A DNA stretch of 64,000 bases from the NCBI RefSeq assembly GCF_031458135.1, contig NZ_JAVDXW010000001.1, forward strand, positions 4,836,001 through 4,900,000, written 5' to 3'. Made by a program: the position numbers and the translations under genes. Under the pieces are notes generated by a model that had not been told where the DNA came from, did no database searches, and worked only from the letters and a program-made list of their open reading frames with translations. This document shows, in pieces, positions 41,292 through 51,553 of the stretch. Position 1 is the first letter of the stretch. Each line of letters begins with the position of its first letter. The DNA comes from Haloactinomyces albus. GTDB lineage: Bacteria > Actinomycetota > Actinomycetes > Mycobacteriales > Pseudonocardiaceae.

Positions 41292-42806
41292 TCACCGCTG
41301 CTCGCCGGAGTCCTGGGTAACCGTGTCCGCAGGGGTGTTGTTTCCTCGCAGGGCACGCCGTGCCGAGAAGGCGACGGACAGGACGGTGAGCACGAGCAGG
41401 GTGAGCGGGATCGGCTGGAGCATCCAGCCGAGACTGCCGTCGCTGACGATCATCGCCCGACGGAAGCCGCTTTCGGCGATCGGCCCGAGGATCAGACCGA
41501 TGATCATCGGAGCCACGGGATAACCGCCCTTGCTCATGAAGTAACCGAGTACGGCGAAGAAGAGCATGACGAAGACGTCGAAGATGCTCGAACGCAGTGC
41601 ATACGCCCCGATCACACCGAAGACCAGCACGGTCGGCCACAGGTAGTGGGCCGGAACTCGCTTGATGGCCTGCCACCAGAGGCCGGTGCCTGCCCAGCCG
41701 AGAATCAACAGCAGGATGTAGACGACGAGGAACCCGATGAAGATCCCGTAGACGAGCTCGGGGCTGCCCGTGAACAACTGCGGTCCCGGTTGCAGGCCGT
41801 GCACGGTAATGGCACCGATCAGCACCGCCGAGGTCACGTCCCCCGGAATCCCCAGGGTGAGCATGGGCACCAGTGCCCCGGCAGTACCGGCGTTCTTGGC
41901 GGCTTCGGCGGAGGCGACGCCCCGGACATCGCCCTTGCCGAAACGGCTCGAGTCACGGGAAAAGCGCTTGGACTCGTTGTAGGCGACGAACGAGGCGATG
42001 TCCCCGCCGGTTCCGGGGATGACCCCGATGATGAAGCCGATCGGCGAGCTCAGCAGGCTGGCAGGCATGATCCGGCGAAACCACGTGGCCGTCGGACGGA
42101 AGCGCTCCATTGCGGCGTCGGCGACGGTGCGTTCCCGGAAGCGCTCGAACTGCAGGAAAGCCTCCGACACCGCGAACAGCCCGATCATCGCCGGAATGAA
42201 TTGAATGCCGGAGCTCAGCTCGGAACTGCCGAACGAAAATCGCGGGTACGCCTGGATCGTGTCGAGCCCGATCATGGCGACGCCGAGCCCGAACACACCG
42301 CTGAGCAGACCCTTGACCATGTTGTTCTCGGCGACCGAGGCGACCACCGTCAGCGCGAGTACGGACAGCATGAAGTACTCCGCCGGGCCGAACGACAGGG
42401 CGAAGTTGGCGAGCAGCGGGGCGAACAGGGCAAGTGCCGCGACGCCGAGCATGCCACCCGCGGCGGAGGCGATCACCGAGATGCCGAGGGCTTCACGAGC
42501 GCGGCCTTGTTTGGCCATCGCATTGCCGTCGAGCACCGTGGCCGCCGAGGCGGGGGTGCCCGGAGCTCTGATGAGGATCGCCGGGATGGAACCCGCGTAG
42601 ACGGCCCCACCGTAGATGCCGAGCAGCAGCATCATTCCGGGGAGGGGATCGAGCGAGAAGGTGAACGGCAGCAGGATGGCAACGCCGACCGTGGCCGAAA
42701 TTCCGGGAAGGGCTCCGACCACGATGCCGATGAGCAGGCCCAGAATAATGAACAGCAGGACCTGGACATCGAGTACCGCTTCCAGGCCGAGGGTCCATGC
42801 GTTCAC
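41292..42806 (-). CDS. tctA: Tripartite tricarboxylate transporter, large permease TctA
   Basis: The 504-residue protein has about 12 transmembrane segments and the TctA motifs: IVVGALPGISATVGVAILLPFT in the first half and IGVIPGTGGDIASFVAY with PMLTLGIPGDVTSAVLIGA in the second, the tandem glycine/proline signatures of the family. It uses the ion gradient to import carboxylates delivered by TctC. The GTG at 42806 overlaps the tctB stop (GTGA). Substrates of this family include citrate and other di- or tricarboxylates; which is used here is unknown. Confidence 0.9.
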   Translation of the reverse strand: MNAWTLGLEAVLDVQVLLFIILGLLIGIVVGALPGISATVGVAILLPFTFSLDPLPGMMLLLGIYGGAVYAGSIPAILIRAPGTPASAATVLDGNAMAKQGRAREALGISVIASAAGGMLGVAALALFAPLLANFALSFGPAEYFMLSVLALTVVASVAENNMVKGLLSGVFGLGVAMIGLDTIQAYPRFSFGSSELSSGIQFIPAMIGLFAVSEAFLQFERFRERTVADAAMERFRPTATWFRRIMPASLLSSPIGFIIGVIPGTGGDIASFVAYNESKRFSRDSSRFGKGDVRGVASAEAAKNAGTAGALVPMLTLGIPGDVTSAVLIGAITVHGLQPGPQLFTGSPELVYGIFIGFLVVYILLLILGWAGTGLWWQAIKRVPAHYLWPTVLVFGVIGAYALRSSIFDVFVMLFFAVLGYFMSKGGYPVAPMIIGLILGPIAESGFRRAMIVSDGSLGWMLQPIPLTLLVLTVLSVAFSARRALRGNNTPADTVTQDSGEQR

Positions 42807-43258
42807 AGCAACACCCCCTCGATGATCCCCTCGGGCAGGTAGACCTCGAGCAATACGGAGAACAGGAAGTACATGGCAGCGGCCACTCCGACGGCTCCCA
42901 GAGTCAGTCGTAGTGGCCGCCGCACTCCTGCGAGGAGGAGCGCACCGACCATGAACAGGACCGTGGCCAGGATGAAGCCCAGCGGCTTGAACAGCCATGC
43001 GTATGCCACGGCCAGCACCAGGACCCCCGCTACCCGCGCGAGCTCGTGCTTCGGTGGCAGCAGCGAGACGCGTGCCGGGCGAACCAGCAGGATCACCGAC
43101 AGTACGGCCAACAGGATCGCGATGAGGCGGGGAAAGGCAGCGGTCCCCGGATCGGCGGACTGACCCGGTGCGGGAAAGCCCAGTGTGATGACGTACATGG
43201 TCACCGCCAGGACCAACAGGAGCCCGGCGATGACCATGTCACCCGTACGTTGGCGCAT
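42803..43258 (-). CDS. tctB: Tripartite tricarboxylate transporter, small permease TctB
   Basis: The 151-residue membrane protein has four hydrophobic segments and the TctB-like GFPAPGQSADPGTAAFPRLIAI motif after helix 1, and GFILATVLFMVGALLLAG. It forms the membrane complex with TctA. Its start lies 5 nt after the tctC stop and its end overlaps tctA, so the three genes form one operon. Confidence 0.85.
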   Translation of the reverse strand: MRQRTGDMVIAGLLLVLAVTMYVITLGFPAPGQSADPGTAAFPRLIAILLAVLSVILLVRPARVSLLPPKHELARVAGVLVLAVAYAWLFKPLGFILATVLFMVGALLLAGVRRPLRLTLGAVGVAAAMYFLFSVLLEVYLPEGIIEGVLL

Positions 43259-43263
43259 GGTGC

Positions 43264-44274
43264 TCAGTTACTCCCTGCGCCGATGCCGAGGGAGTCGACG
43301 AGTTTCCCGTACCGCTTGTACTGCTCCTTCATGTAGGCGTCGAATTCGGCAGCGTCGCGGTATTTCCGAGTGAACCCTTGTGTCTTCATGAAGTTGACGA
43401 ATTCCTCGGACTGCCGTGCCTTGTTGAAGCAGGAGTTCAGCTTCTGGACCCGGGCATCCGGTGTCTCCTTCGGCACGACGAGGCCGAGGATCGCGCCGCT
43501 GGTCCAGTTGATTCCCTGCTCCTTGAGGGTGGGCACCCCGGGAAGCACGTCGGGCTGACGCTGGTCGCCCGCGATGGCCAGAGCACGGAGTTGACCGGAT
43601 TCGACGTACGGCCGGAGTTCACCTGCCCCCACCGTGACCATGTCGGTCTGCTTACCGAGCGCGGCCTGCAACGCGGTGGCCGCACCGTCGAAGGGCACAT
43701 TGGTCATGCCCTTGCTGACCCCGGCTTTCTGGGCCATCCCGGCGAAACCGATGTGGTAGATCGAGCCGGTGCCACTGGTGGCCACGGAGACGCCACCGTT
43801 CTTCGCCGCCTTGATGACGTCGTCCATCGTCTTCAGCGGAGAGTCCTTCGGCACGCCGTAGGCGATCGGCTGAAGGCTGTACTGCATGACACCGCGGACA
43901 TCTTCGGTCGAGACCTGAGCGGTGCCGAGATGCTCGAGAATGGCGAGCTCGATCGCGGCGACTCCGACCGTGTAACCATCGGGTTTGGCGTTGGCCGTGG
44001 CCTGGAAACCCACCGCGCCCGCACTGCCCTCGCGGTTGCGCACGACCACGTCGGTGCCGCAGGTCTTCTGGGCCTCCTTGGCGAGCAGACGTGCGGTCTG
44101 GTCCGCGCTTCCGCCCGGCGAATAGGGCACCACGATGTTGATCGAGTCGGAGGGGAAGGGCCCTTCCTCGCCGAGGCCGGAACAGGCCGAAGTGCCCAGC
44201 ATGAGCGCGGTGAGTGCCGCTGCGGTGGCCATCGACCGGCGCATTCTCCTCCCACGAGCGGTGTGAGGTGGCAT
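43264..44274 (-). CDS. tctC: Tripartite tricarboxylate transporter, substrate-binding lipoprotein TctC
   Basis: The 336-residue protein has a signal peptide with a lipobox (LGTSAC, about residue 31) and the TctC/BugE fold: NIVVPYSPGGSADQTARL at the N-terminus, KPDGYTVG, and GTLKEQG-like VPTLKEQGINW. It is expected to be lipid-anchored outside the membrane and to deliver a carboxylate to TctAB. AGG is 9 nt before the ATG. It is the first gene of the operon; an inverted repeat at 44431-44445 is in its promoter region. Confidence 0.9.
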   Translation of the reverse strand: MPPHTARGRRMRRSMATAAALTALMLGTSACSGLGEEGPFPSDSINIVVPYSPGGSADQTARLLAKEAQKTCGTDVVVRNREGSAGAVGFQATANAKPDGYTVGVAAIELAILEHLGTAQVSTEDVRGVMQYSLQPIAYGVPKDSPLKTMDDVIKAAKNGGVSVATSGTGSIYHIGFAGMAQKAGVSKGMTNVPFDGAATALQAALGKQTDMVTVGAGELRPYVESGQLRALAIAGDQRQPDVLPGVPTLKEQGINWTSGAILGLVVPKETPDARVQKLNSCFNKARQSEEFVNFMKTQGFTRKYRDAAEFDAYMKEQYKRYGKLVDSLGIGAGSN

Positions 44275-44430
44275 GGTGTGCTGCCTTTCTTGGGTCAGTG
44301 TCGATTCCGAAAGAAGTGCGTCGCCGACCTTCGGGTTGTGCGATGCACGGTGTGTCTTGCGACGGCGGAGAGGCGGACATGGTTCTGCCGACGTATCGCG
44401 GATATCTCTCGCCGACTACACCGACAATAT

Positions 44431-44445
44431 GTTCGTTGTGCGAAC
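44431..44445 (-). promoter_or_regulatory. Putative operator of the tct operon
   Basis: GTTCG and CGAAC flank TTGTG, giving a 15-bp inverted repeat in the AT-rich region about 160 nt before tctC. The regulator is unknown; no regulator gene is adjacent. Confidence 0.35.
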
Positions 44446-44737
44446 TTTTGTTACGAATGCGGTTAGGGAAGAGTAAAGCCGCGCAAATAGCATGTCAACG
44501 CCTCCGGCGAGAGCGCTCGCTGCCCAGCACATAGCCTTGCCGGTCCCTTGGCGATGCGATCAGTGTGCGCCGGTGCTCGCCGGTGGACCTCCGAGCTGTG
44601 GCACATGCTGGAGGCGCTCTCGTGCTTGGAGAGCACGAATGTTCACCGTGCGCACATGCCGGTCGGAGAAGAGCGCGGAAGGGTCGGACGGTGCCGCGGT
44701 CGCGGAGTGCACCGGACCCCGCCGGGGCGAACGACAA

Positions 44738-44772
44738 CGGGGGCCGCCACGCTCTCGGCGTGGCGGCCCCCG
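44738..44772 (-). terminator. Perfect 15-bp hairpin after acnA
   Basis: CGGGGGCCGCCACGC (44738-44752) pairs perfectly with 44758-44772 around a 5-nt loop, 20 nt beyond the acnA stop. It is very GC-rich and lacks a T-run. Confidence 0.75.
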
Positions 44773-44792
44773 TTGATTCTCGCTGAAGCAGC

Positions 44793-47612
<2,820 letters not shown>

Positions 47613-47908
47613 GTTCAACTCCATCTCGCGACGGGCGCAAGTTCGGGAACGACAGGGAGTCTCGCGCACGTCGGCCGAGCGTGCGCGGGGCCCAGGTCTC
47701 AGTACAAACAGTACGCTTGTCCTGTATTTGCCCTCAAGGCAGGGTCGGTGAAGAAGAACCTAGCCATCGCCGTGCGTGTAACCATGCACTTTTTTCGTCG
47801 TGCACAGTGCGGCGTTGTTGATGCTGGACCTTCGCGTGATGCCCGCCGGCGTTCGACGTCATGCGCGCCATGAGGCGGCGATCGCGATGCCACCCGCGAC
47901 AGTGGCTC
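47613..47908. other. Upstream region of acnA
   Basis: This stretch between the acnA start and the terminator at 47909 holds the acnA promoter. An AGTAC-containing direct repeat (ACAAACAGTACGCTTGTCC around 47703-47721) is visible, but I cannot assign a regulator. No supported gene is present. Confidence 0.4.
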
Positions 47909-47949
47909 GAAAAAATGCCGGGGCCCGCTACGGCTGGACGACCCCGGCA
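47909..47949 (-). terminator. Intrinsic terminator with T-run (minus strand)
   Basis: On the minus strand TGCCGGGG (47949-47942) and CCCCGGCA (47923-47916) form an 8-bp stem followed by six T residues. It is placed 15 nt after the small frame at 47964-48080 and ends transcription from the right, and is unusual here in having a T-run. Confidence 0.7.
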
Positions 47950-47963
47950 GGCAGAGGTTCGCC

Positions 47964-48080
47964 TCAGGCGAGGCCGCTCACGTCCACGCGGGCCAGTGCG
48001 GTCTTGGCCAGGCGTACGAGCAGTGCCTCGACCACGGCGGCGACCACACCGGTCAATACGGTGGTGAAGAAAGCAGGCAT
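47964..48080 (-). CDS. Possible tiny membrane protein
   Basis: This 38-codon frame encodes MPAFFTTVLTGVVAAVVEALLVRLAKTALARV and a short tail, i.e. one hydrophobic helix. The ribosome binding site is weak. The intrinsic terminator 15 nt after its stop supports transcription through it, probably as the last part of the unit with the ATPase-like gene. It may be a genuine small membrane protein; its function is unknown. Confidence 0.4.
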   Translation of the reverse strand: MPAFFTTVLTGVVAAVVEALLVRLAKTALARVDVSGLA

Positions 48081-48240
48081 GGTGATCCGTTCGCATCCAA
48101 TGCTGTGGCTGATTACCGTGGACCAGCATGGTCGCCATGGGTGAGCAGGGGGTTCGGTGGAGGTAACCAGCAGGTGAACGATCCCGAAAACCCGGCGCAG
48201 CGGCCGTGATATCCGCCACGGTGCCGCTGCGAGTCCTGCC

Positions 48241-49875
48241 TCACGGTCGCGCATCACGGCTTGTCTCGATCTCGGCCGAGGCGCCCCCGCCTGCGGAAGC
48301 GGACCCGTTGGCGGCCTGCATGCCCGACCACGTGCCGAGCATCAGTGCAAGCAGCGTTGCCACGTGGACGGGCGTGGCGGCCCGGAAGGTAGCGCCGGAT
48401 GCCGGACCGAGTGAGCTGAGCAGGACACCGAGGCACGCTGCCGCCGCCGACAGCGTGGCGCTGTGCTTACTGCTGGTGCGGGCCTTGTCGGCCGCAGCAA
48501 GCACGGTGTGCACATGGGCCGTATTCGCGCACAGGACGTGAGCACCCCACGGCATGGCTCCGGATTCGGCGGGCACTCCGATCCCGATGTCCGCGGCGGC
48601 CAGCGCGGAATGCCCACGGGCCGACACGACGGCCACGACGTGGCCGTCGGCTTGCAGGCGGCTCACCGAGTTGCGGAGGTGATTGCCTCCCGGCACGGCG
48701 CCGTCAAGGGGCAACCGCTGGTCGAGACGGCTGCCACGGCCCGCAACCAGTACCGACCCCACCGAGCGGGCGGCTTCGACGAGGGACTCGGCAAGCGGAT
48801 CGAGTTCGGTGGTCACGGTATCCACCACCTGCTGTCCGGTCAGCAGCGCGGGCGCATCGAGTACCACCGTGTCCACCCGGTCCAGGCGGCGCAGCGTATC
48901 GGGGTTGAAGATCAAGTCGCCGCGTGCGGATATCGTGCCGGTCAACTGCGCTGCGAAGGCCTCGCGTCCCGCTTTGCCGGGGCGGGGCATTCCCGCGAGC
49001 AGCATGGCCAGGGCACGCTGGGAGGAACCGGTGGTCGCCAGCACGGTGCCGTAGCCGGCGAGAGCGAGCGAGCCCGATGTGTTGGCCACGCGTTCGATCG
49101 GTCCGTCGGGCAGCGGACAGGGGCGAGACGGATTCTCGAGGGGTCCGGCGCGGTGGATGCCGGGCCGGTTTCCCGTGGTGCGCTCCCACCTGCGCCATGC
49201 CCGATTCCTGGCGAGTACCTCTCGTGAGGTGCAGAATCGCTGACAGGTGCCGATGAACAGAGACATCGGCTGACGAGCGGCGGTTTGGACAACCGTGGTG
49301 CCGAGCGTGAGGGCCGTGTCGGTGCCGGGGCGGCCGAACCGGGATTCCACTGCCGAGCGCATCCACGGCACGGCATCCGTCAGCGACAGGGTCGCAGGCA
49401 GCAGTGCGGGCAGGGTGCGGATCGGCAGCAGCGAGGTGATCGCCGCGTATCCGAGCCCGGCCAAGCTCGCCGCGAGCGCTCCTGTTTCCCGCAGGACGGG
49501 AGCGGTGTTGCCGGGATGGTGGGCACTGGCGGGCGCATCGCCGGAACCTTCCAGGCCGTACTCCCGTTCGATTTCGGTGACTACGTCGATCAGGGCGCTG
49601 CGGGCGACGGGCTCGGTGCCGTGGGAGATCACCACTCGACCGAGTGCGGCGTTGACTTCGGCACTACGCACGTGCTCCATCTCGGTGAGCCGCTCTTCCA
49701 GGGCACGCGCGGCCTCGACCGTGCCCGGGTGATGCATTCCCCGGACTTCGAGATGGACCCGGCCGTCACCGGTCCAGCTGCGCCTGTCCGAAGAAGAGTC
49801 GGTCAGAGTACGTACTGTGTCCAGCACCGGGCTTGCGATCTCCGAAGCTGTGGAGACCAGCCGGCCAAGCGCCAT
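48241..49875 (-). CDS. Degenerate P-type ATPase-like protein
   Basis: The 544-residue protein looks like the N-terminal, non-catalytic half of CtpI-type actinobacterial ATPases: an N-terminal metal-binding-like domain (VRGMHHPGTVEAARALEERL), hydrophobic segments (LAGLGYAAITSLLPIRTL), and a phosphorylation-site-like region. There the expected DKTGTLT is replaced by VVLDAPALLTG, so it cannot form the usual aspartyl phosphate. A hydrolase-like remnant with LVAGRGSRLDQRL and a C-terminal hydrophobic pair follow. No catalytic half is encoded next to it. ATG 49875 has AGGA 6-7 nt upstream. It may be a regulatory or structural partner of a full-length ATPase elsewhere. Confidence 0.65.
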   Translation of the reverse strand: MALGRLVSTASEIASPVLDTVRTLTDSSSDRRSWTGDGRVHLEVRGMHHPGTVEAARALEERLTEMEHVRSAEVNAALGRVVISHGTEPVARSALIDVVTEIEREYGLEGSGDAPASAHHPGNTAPVLRETGALAASLAGLGYAAITSLLPIRTLPALLPATLSLTDAVPWMRSAVESRFGRPGTDTALTLGTTVVQTAARQPMSLFIGTCQRFCTSREVLARNRAWRRWERTTGNRPGIHRAGPLENPSRPCPLPDGPIERVANTSGSLALAGYGTVLATTGSSQRALAMLLAGMPRPGKAGREAFAAQLTGTISARGDLIFNPDTLRRLDRVDTVVLDAPALLTGQQVVDTVTTELDPLAESLVEAARSVGSVLVAGRGSRLDQRLPLDGAVPGGNHLRNSVSRLQADGHVVAVVSARGHSALAAADIGIGVPAESGAMPWGAHVLCANTAHVHTVLAAADKARTSSKHSATLSAAAACLGVLLSSLGPASGATFRAATPVHVATLLALMLGTWSGMQAANGSASAGGGASAEIETSRDARP

Positions 49876-49956
49876 CGGCGTTCCTTTCACATCCGCAGGC
49901 GGCAGGATTGGCTCGCGATTGTCGCGAGGGATTTCACGTCGGTGGCACGGCCGGTG

Positions 49957-50388
49957 TCACCGTGGGGATTCGGGGTGCTGGTGCCGGTTCAGCAGTGCGT
50001 GCCCCACCCCGATCGCCAATGCCACGGGCCATTCGATGAACGCGAATGCGGTTCCGAGAGCGAGACCGCCGTAGAACATCGAGTGCTCACGAGAAGGTAG
50101 TTGGGCGCGTACCGATTCCGCGGCCGAGGTGAAGTCCTGACTGCTGGTGGGAAACTGAATATCGGGCACGTGGAACCGCGCGGTGACGAACGGGAGTTCG
50201 ACCGTGGTGCTGTGGCCGTGGCCGTTCCGCTGTCGCGTGCCGCCGGAGCGCTGTGTGCTCGACTGCTGCGTGCCGCTGGAGCGCTGTGTGCTCGACTGCT
50301 GCGATTGCTGCTCCGGTTGCTTGGTGGACCGACTGGTCCGGCGAGACTGTTGCTGCTTGGTTCGACTCGAACCGGCTGCCGTGGTCAT
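49957..50388 (-). CDS. Hypothetical protein with Gln/Ser-rich repeats and a membrane segment
   Basis: The 143-residue protein has a low-complexity N-terminal half rich in Gln, Ser, Thr and Arg, containing two 11-residue repeats (QQSSTQRSSGT). It ends with a conserved-looking part, VELPFVTARFHVPDIQFP, and one hydrophobic helix (GLALGTAFAFIEWPVALAIGVGHALL). It lies 81 bp upstream of the ATPase-like gene and is probably cotranscribed with it. I do not recognise the family. Confidence 0.65.
   Translation of the reverse strand: MTTAAGSSRTKQQQSRRTSRSTKQPEQQSQQSSTQRSSGTQQSSTQRSGGTRQRNGHGHSTTVELPFVTARFHVPDIQFPTSSQDFTSAAESVRAQLPSREHSMFYGGLALGTAFAFIEWPVALAIGVGHALLNRHQHPESPR
50241..50306 (-). repeat. 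Two 33-bp tandem repeats in a hypothetical gene
   Basis: Two adjacent 33-bp copies (50241-50273, 50274-50306), nearly identical, encode the QQSSTQRSSGT repeats. They keep the frame, so copy number may vary without disrupting the protein. Confidence 0.75.
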
Positions 50389-50511
50389 CTCCCACTCCTC
50401 TCGCACGCTTCCCGGAATCCTCGTAGATTACGACACGATAAACAGAGAATGCGGCGCTCGCATGTGCCCTTCCCCGAAGGGAGTGTGTGCTTGCGTGCTC
50501 GCCACGTTGCC

Positions 50512-51219
50512 TCACACAGCACAGGTGTACCCACGAATCGCGCTGCGGTAACGCTGGACGATCAGCTCCACCACGTGCGGATGCGCGCCGATCGGCTCGG
50601 CCACGGCATCGGTTCCGAGTTCCTGCAGCCACTGGTGAAACCGCCCCGGCGCCAGCAGGTAGGGGACGATCAGCGTCGGCCGATCGGTGGGGCCCGGTTG
50701 TGCCAGGAGTTCGGAAGTCGAGGGAGAAGCCGTCGTGATGTAAGTGGGGGTCAGCGCGGGACCTGTCGGGGACAGCATCCTGCCGAGCAGGTCGGCGGCG
50801 GTGGCCACCTCGGTCAGGGCGTGCGGGTCCGAGGACCCGGCGGCGGCGAAGACGACCCGGTCGCCACGCCGCCACCCGGCAGCGTGCAGGCGCCGACCCA
50901 TGGCCAGCGCCAGCCCGGGCGAGGGACCCAGCGCCGCGGTGACGACGACCTCGTCACCGCGGCGGCTGTTGCGGATCTGTGCTGGCAGATCGTGTCGGAC
51001 GTGGTAGCCGGCCGCCAGGAACGCGGGAACCACCACGGCAGGACCCCGGATCGCGGCCAGCGCCTCGGCCACCGTCGGGCCGATCACGTCGACATAGGCC
51101 ACTCGCACGTCCACGCCGATCCGGCGCTGCACGGCCGCGGCGATCCGCTCGATCACCGCAGGACCTGCGGCCTCCCGTGTCCCGTGCGCCACCAGAAGCA
51201 GGCTCGGGGATTGGGCCAT
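50512..51219 (-). CDS. Sirohydrochlorin chelatase (CbiX/SirB type)
   Basis: The 235-residue protein starts SLLLVAHGTREAAG and has PAFLAAGYHVRHDLPAQI, SSDPHALTEV and the second-half VPYLLAPGRFHQWL, giving two copies of the chelatase fold with active-site histidines in AHGT and GYHVRHD. It inserts Fe2+ (for sirohaem) or Co2+ into sirohydrochlorin. Lying 10 nt downstream of nirD at the end of the nitrite reductase operon, it most likely makes sirohaem for NirB. ATG 51219 is used at the onset of homology. Confidence 0.85.
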   Translation of the reverse strand: MAQSPSLLLVAHGTREAAGPAVIERIAAAVQRRIGVDVRVAYVDVIGPTVAEALAAIRGPAVVVPAFLAAGYHVRHDLPAQIRNSRRGDEVVVTAALGPSPGLALAMGRRLHAAGWRRGDRVVFAAAGSSDPHALTEVATAADLLGRMLSPTGPALTPTYITTASPSTSELLAQPGPTDRPTLIVPYLLAPGRFHQWLQELGTDAVAEPIGAHPHVVELIVQRYRSAIRGYTCAV

Positions 51220-51229
51220 CTCGTCCCGC

Positions 51230-51553
51230 TCACCCCAGACCGATTTCGACGGAACCCTGCCGATGCCGGATCGGGAATGTCGGTAGCTGCGTCGACGGCT
51301 CGTCGAGACATACTCCGCTGCGTAAGGAGAACACGTGCTTGAGCAGGGGAGAGGCCACGGTGGGTTCCCCGTCTCGGTCGCCGACGATGCCACGACTGAT
51401 CACGCCCGCGCCGGTGAACGGGTCCACATTGTCCACGGCGAACAGCTCGTCCTCGGCGGTGCGAAACAGTGCCACCGCTCGTCCGTCGACCAGCGCTGCG
51501 ACCCCGTATTCGGGCGGTACCGCCTCGCGGTCACACACGGGTACCCATTTCAT
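51230..51553 (-). CDS. nirD: Nitrite reductase small subunit NirD
   Basis: The 107-residue protein is a Rieske-fold NirD (KWVPVCDREAVPPEYGVAALVDG, LFAVDNVDPFTGAGVISRGIVG, and SPLLKHVFSLRSGVCLD). As usual for NirD it lacks the CxH cluster ligands and binds no Fe-S centre. It associates with NirB in assimilatory NADH-nitrite reductase. Its ATG overlaps the nirB stop (ATGA). Confidence 0.9.
   Translation of the reverse strand: MKWVPVCDREAVPPEYGVAALVDGRAVALFRTAEDELFAVDNVDPFTGAGVISRGIVGDRDGEPTVASPLLKHVFSLRSGVCLDEPSTQLPTFPIRHRQGSVEIGLG

Larger units (their letters stand above)
44275..44792. other. Intergenic region between tctC and acnA
   Basis: This 518-bp gap contains a small inverted repeat (44431-44445) in an AT-richer promoter-like stretch for tctC, and the acnA terminator (44738-44772). 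I see no supported gene in the middle part (44460-44730). Confidence 0.5.
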
